Below, in pieces: positions 1 to 4,867 of a stretch of 11,219 nucleotides of DNA; the stretch's first letter is position 1; the number at the start of each line of letters is the position of its first letter. A model generated the notes under the pieces. It was not told the DNA's origin. It worked only from the letters and a program-made list of their open reading frames with translations, and searched no databases. This DNA is from Chloroflexota bacterium (lineage in GTDB: Bacteria; Chloroflexota; Dormibacteria; Dormibacterales; Dormibacteraceae). Where the stretch lies: contig VBFW01000094.1 in assembly GCA_005880525.1 (NCBI GenBank), positions 1 to 11,219 on the forward strand. The letters run 5' to 3'. Both the position numbers and the translations under genes were made by a program.

Positions 1-1
1 C

Positions 2-529
2 GGCGGCGGCGCGCTGCTGATCGGCGCGGCCGCGGCGTTCCAGGCGGTCACCGAGATCCCCACCATGGGTTTCACCCACCTGCTCACCAGGCGCTTCAGC
101 ACCGCCTCGCCGTTCGCGACCGGCTCCGCGATCTTCGTCGCGGTGTTCCTCGCCTGGGCAGTGGTCACCAACCCGGTCGCGCTCGCGCTGCTGAAGTTCG
201 TCACCGGCATCGGCTTCGCGCTCACCTACGTGGCGGCAGTGCTGATCGCCGACGAGCTGTGGCCCGCGCGGCTGCGGGCGACCGGGCAGGTGGTGATCAA
301 GTCGGTGATGTTCGGGCTCGCGCCCATCGCCGGCAACTTCGGCGGGGGCTACGTCTACGACACGTACGGTCCCGCCGCGATGTTCGTCATGGCCGCAGTG
401 CTGATGGGCGCCGCCGGGATCGGCGCGATGCTGGCGGTGCCCGCCCGGCGCTCCTTGAAGAAGGTCGAAACGCCCGTGGCGCCGATCCTCCGCCTCCCAG
501 AGCCTGCCGCCGTTCTCGAGGAACGTTGA
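2..529 (+). CDS. MFS transporter, C-terminal part (5' truncated by window edge)
   Basis: The reading frame is open from base 2, and the upstream codons read as good membrane-protein sequence, so the ATG at base 65 is internal and not the start. About 175 residues remain, with four to five hydrophobic segments. A loop with LWPARLRATGQ, followed by a glycine-rich helix (GLAPIAGNFGGGYVYD), resembles the segment before the last two helices of major facilitator superfamily permeases, closest to the MFS_1-like/nucleoside-sugar symporter group. The protein ends in a short charged cytoplasmic tail (RRSLKKVE) and a proline-rich end. It would be an inner-membrane secondary transporter; the substrate cannot be read from this fragment. 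The stop TGA is at 527-529. Confidence 0.8.
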   Translation, partial: GGGALLIGAAAAFQAVTEIPTMGFTHLLTRRFSTASPFATGSAIFVAVFLAWAVVTNPVALALLKFVTGIGFALTYVAAVLIADELWPARLRATGQVVIKSVMFGLAPIAGNFGGGYVYDTYGPAAMFVMAAVLMGAAGIGAMLAVPARRSLKKVETPVAPILRLPEPAAVLEER

Positions 530-542
530 CGGGCCAGGCCTG

Positions 543-548
543 CACAAT
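543..548 (+). promoter_or_regulatory. Possible -10 element for a leaderless start
   Basis: CACAAT matches TATAAT at four of six positions and ends 6 bases before the ATG at 555. Transcription would begin at or next to the start codon. No convincing -35 box is visible. The support comes from the identical layout before ilvE (CATAAT, 6 bases, GTG). Confidence 0.3.
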
Positions 549-554
549 TGGCCA

Positions 555-704
555 ATGGGTTTGAGCACGATCGTCCTCATCCTCTCGTTGGTCTGTTTCG
601 TCGCGGCGGCGGTGGGTTGGAAGTGGCGGAAGACTGACCTGATCGCGGTCGGTCTGGCGCTGTTTGTGCTGGCCAGCCTGATCGGCCAGGTGCATATAGG
701 CTGA
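555..704 (+). CDS. Small two-helix membrane protein, 49 aa
   Basis: A short ORF starting ATGGGTTTGAGC encodes 49 residues: a hydrophobic helix at about residues 4-21 (STIVLILSLVCFVAAAVG), a basic turn KWRK, and a second helix at about 29-46. This hairpin with a positive loop is typical of small inner-membrane proteins with two crossings. Third codon positions are mostly G/C, like the neighbouring genes. It starts 25 bases after the stop of the MFS gene. There is no Shine-Dalgarno sequence, but the hexamer CACAAT (543-548) lies 6 bases before the ATG, the same spacing seen before ilvE, so it may be leaderless. I recognise no family; function unknown. Confidence 0.6.
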   Translation: MGLSTIVLILSLVCFVAAAVGWKWRKTDLIAVGLALFVLASLIGQVHIG

Positions 705-739
705 AAACGTTGTTACGGCCTTAGGCCTCGATCAGGCGC

Positions 740-952
740 TCATTCGCGCTCCTTCAACGCGCTGATGAAGTCGCCGAGCCCACCGAAGAAGCTCTCGAAG
801 GAATCCTGCAGCGAGTTGTGCGGGTGCTCCTCGTCAGGGTCTTCCTGGTGGTGGCCGAACGGAAGATGGTGGGGCAAATCCCCACCGTGGTTCGGTGGTG
901 AGCCCGATCGTTTGGGGCCTTCCGGCCGCCGCCGGCGCTTCGAGGCGCCCAT
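740..952 (-). CDS. Doubtful small hydrophilic protein, 70 aa
   Basis: This minus-strand ORF has an Arg-rich start (MGASKRRRRPEG), a middle rich in His, Pro, Asp and Glu (HLPFGHHQEDPDEEHPH), and an amphipathic end (SFESFFGGLGDFISALKERE). The C-terminal two thirds have strong G/C bias at third positions and look coding; the first third is less convincing and there is no good ribosome site. A second minus-strand frame upstream (834-1058) also looks coding at its beginning (APNFIEWKDIGASASARVKM) and loses that character near 910-930. The two could be halves of one gene broken by a frameshift or deletion, as happens twice just downstream. I recognise no family. It could also be noise in a non-coding stretch. 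Confidence 0.35.
   Translation of the reverse strand: MGASKRRRRPEGPKRSGSPPNHGGDLPHHLPFGHHQEDPDEEHPHNSLQDSFESFFGGLGDFISALKERE
868..886. repeat. Inverted repeat GGTGGGG-N5-CCCCACC
   Basis: A perfect 7-bp stem, GGTGGGG (868-874) with CCCCACC (880-886), encloses the loop CAAAT. The same stem arms occur at 3570-3587 with a 4-base loop. There is no T-tract on either strand. It falls inside the doubtful 740-952 ORF, which weakens the case for that ORF being a gene. Confidence 0.5.
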
Positions 953-1127
953 CGAAGTGCATTTTCACCCGTGCCGATGCGCTTGCGCCGATATCCTTCC
1001 ACTCGATGAAGTTGGGCGCCACTGAAACGCAGGCCTCGGGCGCCGCACCACCCGCCATCGACTTGAGCGGCGATCACGGGACGCTGCACATCCTGTCGCT
1101 GCGCTACTACGCCCTTCCGTAAGAGTT
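953..1127. other. Ambiguous stretch without an assignable gene
   Basis: Between the doubtful 70-residue ORF and the nucleotidyltransferase remnant, both strands hold short open frames. On the plus strand, a frame from GTG 895 to TAA 1122 ends in a segment with coding-like third positions (DLSGDHGTLHILSLRYYALP). On the minus strand, a frame from 1058 begins with coding-like sequence. Neither has a ribosome site and the two cannot both be real. I make no call; broken ends of genes are the likeliest content. Confidence 0.4.
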
Positions 1128-1732
1128 TTGTTTTCGGCTGAGGAGCGCGACCGGCTGCGCGAGCAGATCATCGCCGCGGCGCGCACGGCGCGCTGCATCA
1201 CTTCGACGTCGTCGCGGGCCCGGCGACCTACCGCGTGTTTCTCATGGCGAGCACGCTGCAGGTCGACCTCGCCTTCACGCCGGCATCGAGCTTCGGCGCG
1301 GTCACGCCATCGTTCAAGGTGCTGTTCGGGGAGCCGGTCGAGCGCGAGAGATATTCGCCGCCGGCCGCGATGTCCCTGCTCGACTACGGCTGGCTGTACG
1401 CGCTCCATGCGCGCTCGAGCATCCAGCGCGGAAAGGTGTGGCAGGCCGAGTACATGATCGGCATGGTCCGCGACCAGGTGCTCGCGGCGGCATGCGTGCG
1501 CTTCGGACTGCCGTGGCGCGAAGCCCGAGGCATGGACCGCCTGCCCGCCCAGGAGAAGCATCGACTCGAAGCCGCGCTGGTGCGGTCGCTGGAGCCGGTC
1601 GAGCTGCGCCGGGCGCTGAAGGCGGTCACCGACTGCCTGGTGGACGAGATCGAACACGCCGATCCAGCGCTGGCGAGGCGCATCGAGCCTGCCCTCAGGG
1701 AGCTGGGGGTAGGTAAAACCGGGCACCGGTGA
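1128..1732 (+). pseudogene. Nucleotidyltransferase-like gene with internal deletion and frameshift
   Basis: The beginning (TTG 1128, FSAEERDRLREQIIAAAR in frame 3) is the usual first helix of a family of bacterial nucleotidyltransferase-domain proteins. Family sequence resumes in frame 2 with AHGALHHFDVVAGPATYRVF, continues as STLQVDLAFTPASSFGAVTP, and runs through a helical C-terminal half to TGA at 1730-1732. The segment that should lie between them, holding the GS...D.D metal and nucleotide-binding motif, is absent, and the frame changes at about 1181-1190. The resumed frame is open from GTG 1235 (165 codons) but lacks the catalytic strand-loop, so a translated product should be inactive. 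The family assignment is from recalled pattern. A true deletion and a sequencing or assembly deletion look the same here. Confidence 0.7.
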
Positions 1733-1733
1733 C

Positions 1734-1739
1734 TATGAT
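1734..1739 (+). promoter_or_regulatory. Possible -10 element before the DUF2079 gene
   Basis: TATGAT matches the -10 consensus at five of six positions and lies in the short gap between the nucleotidyltransferase remnant and ATG 1784. No good -35 box is visible at the expected distance. It would give a leader of roughly 40 bases that contains an 11-codon frame (GTG 1752 to TGA 1787) overlapping the ATG as ATGA. Confidence 0.25.
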
Positions 1740-1783
1740 TTCCCGGTCCCAGTGGCCGATCTGAGTTACTGGCCGCCTCGCTC

Positions 1784-2476
1784 ATGAGCGTCGACGAGAG
1801 GGCGGTCGCCGAACCCCAGCTGGCTCCAGACGTTCTTGTCGTCGCGCCGGCGCCGGCCGTCATCGCGCTGCCCGGTGCGCGCACGCTCGCCAACGCGGGC
1901 GCCACCGTCATGACGGTCGCCGCGGCTGCCGGCTTCTCGGCGATCTCGCTGTTCCGTTACGTCCACTTCGGCGCCAACGGATTCGACCTCGGCATCCAGG
2001 ACCAGACGGTCTGGGGCTACAGCCGGCTGGAGGTGATCGCGAACACGGTGCTGGGCGTGCCCAACCTGCTGGGCGACCACTTCAACCCGATCCTGATGGT
2101 GCTCGCGCCCTTCTACTGGTTGTGGCCGTCGGCCGCGACGCTGCTGGTCGCGCAGGCGGTGCTGCTGGCGGTGGCCGGCATACCTATCTATCTATGGGCC
2201 GTCCAGCGAATCGGCCACGTCGCCGGCCTCGCGTTCCTGGGCTCCTACCTTTTGTTCTGGGGTGTGCTGGCGGGCGTGGTGTTCGACTTCCACCACGTCG
2301 TCTTCGCGGTGCCGGCGATATCGACCGCGCTGTACGCCACGCTCAACAAGCGTGCTGCTGCTCGATGTCGTGATGCCTGCGGTCGGGGGCGTGCCGTATC
2401 AGCACTGGACGTACCAGTCGCTCGGCAAAGGACCTCTAAGCGCCGCGCTCCAGGTGCTCGAGAACCCCCTTCGTAG
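1784..2476 (+). pseudogene. DUF2079 membrane protein, N-terminal fragment
   Basis: From ATG 1784 the frame encodes a hydrophilic start of about 40 residues, a first membrane helix, then FGANGFDLGIQDQTVWGY, LGDHFNPILMVLAPFYWLWP and VFDFHHVVFAVPA, matching the N-terminal half of DUF2079 polytopic membrane proteins (FD-GI-Q, DHF-PIL-LAP-Y and FH motifs). Good sequence ends at about 2350 (LYATLNK), after which the frame turns into Arg/Ala-rich out-of-frame translation to 2476. The matching C-terminal half is in the next frame from about 2352. DUF2079 proteins sit in the cytoplasmic membrane and are thought to relate to glycosyltransferase-type membrane enzymes, but none is firmly characterised to my knowledge. 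There is no Shine-Dalgarno sequence before the ATG. Confidence 0.75.
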
Positions 2477-3191
2477 CCTGCAGCTGCTGGTCACCCCGTT
2501 CGAGAAGGTCCGAGTCGGAGCCGCTTCGTTCGCCAACTGGCTGTTCCTGCCGCTGTTGTCGCCGCTGGTGCTGATCGCGGTCCCGAGCTTCCTCGAGCGC
2601 TTCTGGTCGTCGTCGCCGACCTTCTGGTCCTTCCATTACCAGTACTCGATGCTGCCCGCGCCGATCCTCACGTTCGCCGCGATCGACACCTGCGCGCGCA
2701 TGCGCTCGTGGTGGCGCGGCCGCCTCGGGGGCGCGGCCTCGATCGCCTTGCCGGTCGGCGCGCTAGCAGCCTCAGCGCTGCTCAGCTTCGGAGCGGTCCA
2801 GTCGCTCGCCGAGCTGGGGAACTACGTCTCGGATGGGACCGCGGCGCAGATCCAGGGATGCCTGGACGTCATCCCGGCCGGCGCCAGTGTGGCCGCAACC
2901 GACGCCCTGGTTCCGCACCTGTCCGACCGCAGCCACATCTATGAGGTGACTACGAATTCGGACACCGACTACATCGCCATCGACGTCTCGACCCTGGGCA
3001 CGTTCAACCCTGTGGACACCCAGCTGCGCGCGATCATCAATTCCTCGCTCGGAGGCGGCTACGGCGTGGCGTGCTCGAAGGGGCTGACCGCGGTGCTGAT
3101 TCGAGGGTCTGGCTCCGCGCAGCTGTCCGACCAGATGCAGCACTGGCTCGGGGCAACCTGCCTCGGGTCGGCATGCGGGGCCCTTCCTTAG
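2352..3191 (+). pseudogene. DUF2079 membrane protein, C-terminal fragment
   Basis: The frame from GTG 2352 carries the second half of the same gene: VLLLDVVMPAVGGVPYQHW, then SLGKG, membrane helices around NWLFLPLLSPLVLIAVPSF, the SFHYQYSMLPAPILTFAA helix, another helix, and an extracytoplasmic end with IPAGASVAATDALVPHLSDR typical of DUF2079 C-termini. It ends at TAG 3189-3191. Family members normally have further helices and a Lys-Glu-Asp-containing segment between the FH motif and this part; here they are missing, and the frame differs from the N-terminal half. The fragment could be translated alone from GTG 2352 but would lack the N-terminal core. It is best read as one broken gene spanning 1784-3191. 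Confidence 0.75.
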
Positions 3192-3224
3192 AGGCGGGCG
3201 ACCCGATGGGCATCCGGCAGCGTT

Positions 3225-3230
3225 AGGGGA
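3225..3230 (+). promoter_or_regulatory. Ribosome binding site deciding the 3240 start
   Basis: AGGGGA ends 9 bases before ATG 3240, a workable spacing, and directly abuts the alternative TTG at 3231, which it could not serve. This favours ATG 3240. Confidence 0.5.
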
Positions 3231-3239
3231 TTGAAACCG

Positions 3240-3563
3240 ATGGTTTGGGAGAGCCTGGGCCGGCTCGGGAGGCCGCTGGTCGTGATGCTGGCGGTGATCC
3301 TGGCGCTCGTTCTGGTCGACGTCGGGATCGTGGCCGTGCGCCTGACTTCGGGCCATCCGGTCGGCTCCCAGCAGGCCGGCCAGCAGCAGGACAAGAACGC
3401 AGGCAAGCATCCGTGCAATCACGGCAGCGAGGTCTCGAAGGCCGCGCATCAGCACAAGGGCGGCAAGAACGTCAGCGGCGTGGCCAAGAGCAACGCCGGG
3501 AAGAACGGCTCATGCAGCTCATCGACGAGCTCACAGGCAGGGTCGTCCGAGCCGGACGATTAG
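3240..3563 (+). CDS. Membrane-anchored protein with Lys/His/Ser-rich tail, 107 aa
   Basis: The product has a short cytoplasmic start (MVWESLGRLGRP), one long hydrophobic helix at about residues 12-34, and a hydrophilic tail of some 70 residues rich in Gln, Lys, His, Asn, Gly and Ser, ending in acidic EPDD. Two cysteines lie in the tail (about 59 in KHPCNHG and 92 in NGSCSSS), far enough apart to form a disulfide if the tail is outside. The helix could be an uncleaved signal anchor or a signal peptide; no lipobox Cys follows it. An in-frame TTG at 3231 would add three residues, but the ribosome site favours ATG. The TAG is at 3561-3563, with an inverted-repeat cluster starting 7 bases later. 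I recognise no family. Confidence 0.65.
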   Translation: MVWESLGRLGRPLVVMLAVILALVLVDVGIVAVRLTSGHPVGSQQAGQQQDKNAGKHPCNHGSEVSKAAHQHKGGKNVSGVAKSNAGKNGSCSSSTSSQAGSSEPDD

Positions 3564-3569
3564 CGAAGA

Positions 3570-3610
3570 GGTGGGGCCCTCCCCACCATGTGGGGAGGTA
3601 GGTGGGGAGG
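3570..3610 (+). repeat. Overlapping GTGGGG inverted repeats, possible terminator or attenuator
   Basis: Two mutually exclusive hairpins share bases. GGTGGGG (3570-3576) pairs with CCCCACC (3581-3587) over a CCCT loop. Alternatively, CCTCCCCAC (3578-3586) pairs perfectly with GTGGGGAGG (3590-3598) over a CAT loop. A second GTGGGGAGG at 3602-3610 could pair with the same central arm. There is no T-tract, so this is not a standard intrinsic terminator on the plus strand. It sits 7 bases after the stop of the small membrane protein and about 100 bases before ilvE. It could end the upstream transcript, form a switchable structure, or be a REP-like element. Confidence 0.55.
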
Positions 3611-3615
3611 TTCAA

Positions 3616-3631
3616 GTCGGACACCTCCGAC
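3616..3631. repeat. Small inverted repeat before ilvE
   Basis: GTCGGA (3616-3621) and TCCGAC (3626-3631) form a perfect 6-bp stem with loop CACC, immediately after the GTGGGG repeat cluster. Function unknown. It could be an operator or an extension of the preceding RNA structure. Confidence 0.35.
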
Positions 3632-3694
3632 GACGCCTCCGGCGCGCAGCCCTTGTGGGCCACGTAACGCGGCGGCCGGCGATCGGGTAATCCG

Positions 3695-3700
3695 CATAAT
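3695..3700 (+). promoter_or_regulatory. -10 element of a probable leaderless ilvE promoter
   Basis: CATAAT (five of six to TATAAT) ends 6 bases before the GTG start at 3707, so transcription would begin at about the first base of the start codon. There is no Shine-Dalgarno sequence in these 6 bases, consistent with leaderless translation. No clear -35 box is present in the GC-rich upstream DNA. Confidence 0.45.
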
Positions 3701-3706
3701 CACGGT

Positions 3707-4816
3707 GTGAGCACAGTCGCCGGCATCCGATTCAAGGTCACCCCGACCAAGTCGCCAGTCCCAGCCGCCGAGCGCGAGCGGCGCCTGGCCAGCCCGGGCT
3801 TCGGGCGGGCCTTCACCGACCACATGATCTCGATCAAGTGGGAAGTCGAGCGCGGCTGGTATGACGCCGAGCTGCGTCCATATGGCCCCCTGTCGCTCGA
3901 CCCGGGAACCGTGTTCCTCCACTACGCCCAGGGCATCTTCGAGGGGCTCAAGGCCTACCGCCAGCCGGATGGCGGCGTGGCCGTTTTCAGGCCCGACGCA
4001 AACGCAGCCCGCTTCCGCCGCTCTTCTCGACGCATGGCGCTGCCGGAGCTGCCCGAGGAGACGTTCATCGAGGCGATCGACCTGCTCCTCCAGCACGACC
4101 ACGCGTGGGTGCCCTCAGCGCCCGACCACAGCCTGTACCTGCGGCCGTTCATGTTCGCGAGCGACGTGGGGCTGGGCGTGCACCTCGGCGGCGAGGTGAC
4201 GTTCCTGCTCATCGCGTCGCCCTCGGGCTCTTACTTCAAGTCCGGCGTCAAGCCGGTCACGGTCTGGCTCGAAGAGAAGTACACGCGGGCCGCGCCGGGC
4301 GGCACGGGTGAGGCGAAGGCGGGCGGCAACTACGCCGGAGGCCTGATCGCGCAGGCGCAGGCGGCGCGGGAGGGCTGCGACGACGTGGTGTGGCTGGACG
4401 CTGCCGAGCACAAGTGGATCGAGGAGATGGGCGGCATGAACCTGTGCCTCATCTCCAACAAGGGCGGCCGCCCGACCCTTGTCACGTCTCCTCTGACCGG
4501 CACCCTTCTACCGGGCGTGACACGCGACTCGTTGCTAAAGCTCGCGGGCGATCTCGGCTATGGGGCGGAGGAGCGGCGCGTGAGCGTAAGCGAGTGGCGC
4601 GATGGCTGCGCGGACGGATCGATCGCCGAGGCGTTCGCGTGCGGCACCGCGGCGGTGATCACCCCGATCGGCGAGGTGCGCTCGGCGCATGGCGGCTGGA
4701 AGATCTCCGGCGGTGCGGCGGGGCCGATCTCGATGAAGCTGCGCGAAGCCCTGGTGTCGATCCAGCGGGGCACTGCTCCGGACCCGCATCACTGGATGCG
4801 TAAGCTTCAGCTATAG
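3707..4816 (+). CDS. ilvE: Branched-chain amino acid aminotransferase
   Basis: This is a class IV, fold type IV PLP enzyme that catalyses reversible transamination of leucine, isoleucine and valine with 2-oxoglutarate, the last step of branched-chain amino acid synthesis or the first of breakdown, in the cytosol. At 369 residues it fits the longer eukaryote-like bacterial BCAT group. Visible motifs are FLHYAQGIFEGLKAYR (70-85), YLRPFMF (144-150), the PLP lysine Lys204 in GEAKAGGNYAGG, EEMGGMNL (239-246), the GTLLPGVTRDSLL loop (265-277) and GTAAVITPIG (313-322), which holds the cofactor phosphate. The GTG start is chosen because the -10-like CATAAT ends 6 bases before it and the protein begins at the normal place. 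The flavoprotein gene follows after 51 bases. Assignment is firm; the direction in vivo is not known. Confidence 0.95.
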   Translation: MSTVAGIRFKVTPTKSPVPAAERERRLASPGFGRAFTDHMISIKWEVERGWYDAELRPYGPLSLDPGTVFLHYAQGIFEGLKAYRQPDGGVAVFRPDANAARFRRSSRRMALPELPEETFIEAIDLLLQHDHAWVPSAPDHSLYLRPFMFASDVGLGVHLGGEVTFLLIASPSGSYFKSGVKPVTVWLEEKYTRAAPGGTGEAKAGGNYAGGLIAQAQAAREGCDDVVWLDAAEHKWIEEMGGMNLCLISNKGGRPTLVTSPLTGTLLPGVTRDSLLKLAGDLGYGAEERRVSVSEWRDGCADGSIAEAFACGTAAVITPIGEVRSAHGGWKISGGAAGPISMKLREALVSIQRGTAPDPHHWMRKLQL

Positions 4817-4855
4817 CTTCCAACAGCGTGTGACCCTGCGGGGTATCGCACCAAT

Positions 4856-4861
4856 GGAGGT
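4856..4861 (+). promoter_or_regulatory. Ribosome binding site deciding the 4868 start
   Basis: GGAGGT is a near-perfect Shine-Dalgarno sequence. It ends 6 bases before ATG 4868 and only 3 before the in-frame GTG 4865, so ATG 4868 is the better start. Confidence 0.75.
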
Positions 4862-4867
4862 GCAGTG

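Noticed and set aside
65..529. ATG 65 as the true start of the MFS gene
   Set aside because: The frame is open to the window edge and the upstream codons encode membrane-type sequence, so the gene is simply cut by the window.
718..728. GGCCTTAGGCC palindrome as a terminator of the small membrane protein gene
   Set aside because: The arms leave a single-base loop, which cannot fold as a hairpin, and no T-tract follows.
965..1726. Long minus-strand ORF (253 codons) opposite the nucleotidyltransferase remnant
   Set aside because: Its composition (Arg, His, Gln-rich) is the usual antisense shadow of a GC-rich coding strand, and the plus strand has recognisable family motifs.
1752..1787. 11-codon upstream ORF overlapping the DUF2079 start as ATGA
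   Set aside because: It is too short to tell from chance in GC-rich DNA and has no ribosome site; mentioned only as context for the -10 candidate.
2340..2370. Programmed ribosomal frameshift joining the two DUF2079 halves
   Set aside because: There is no slippery heptamer or downstream structure, and family sequence is missing at the junction, so a deletion explains it better.
3609..3631. tRNA-like T-arm, because GGTTCAAGTC resembles the TTCRANY loop
   Set aside because: The five bases on each side of TTCAAGT do not pair, and no acceptor stem, anticodon arm or CCA end can be found around it.
4802..4819. AAGCT...AGCTT inverted repeat after ilvE as an intrinsic terminator
   Set aside because: A 5-bp AT-containing stem with an 8-base loop and no T-tract is too weak, and it lies just before the ribosome site of a co-directional gene.
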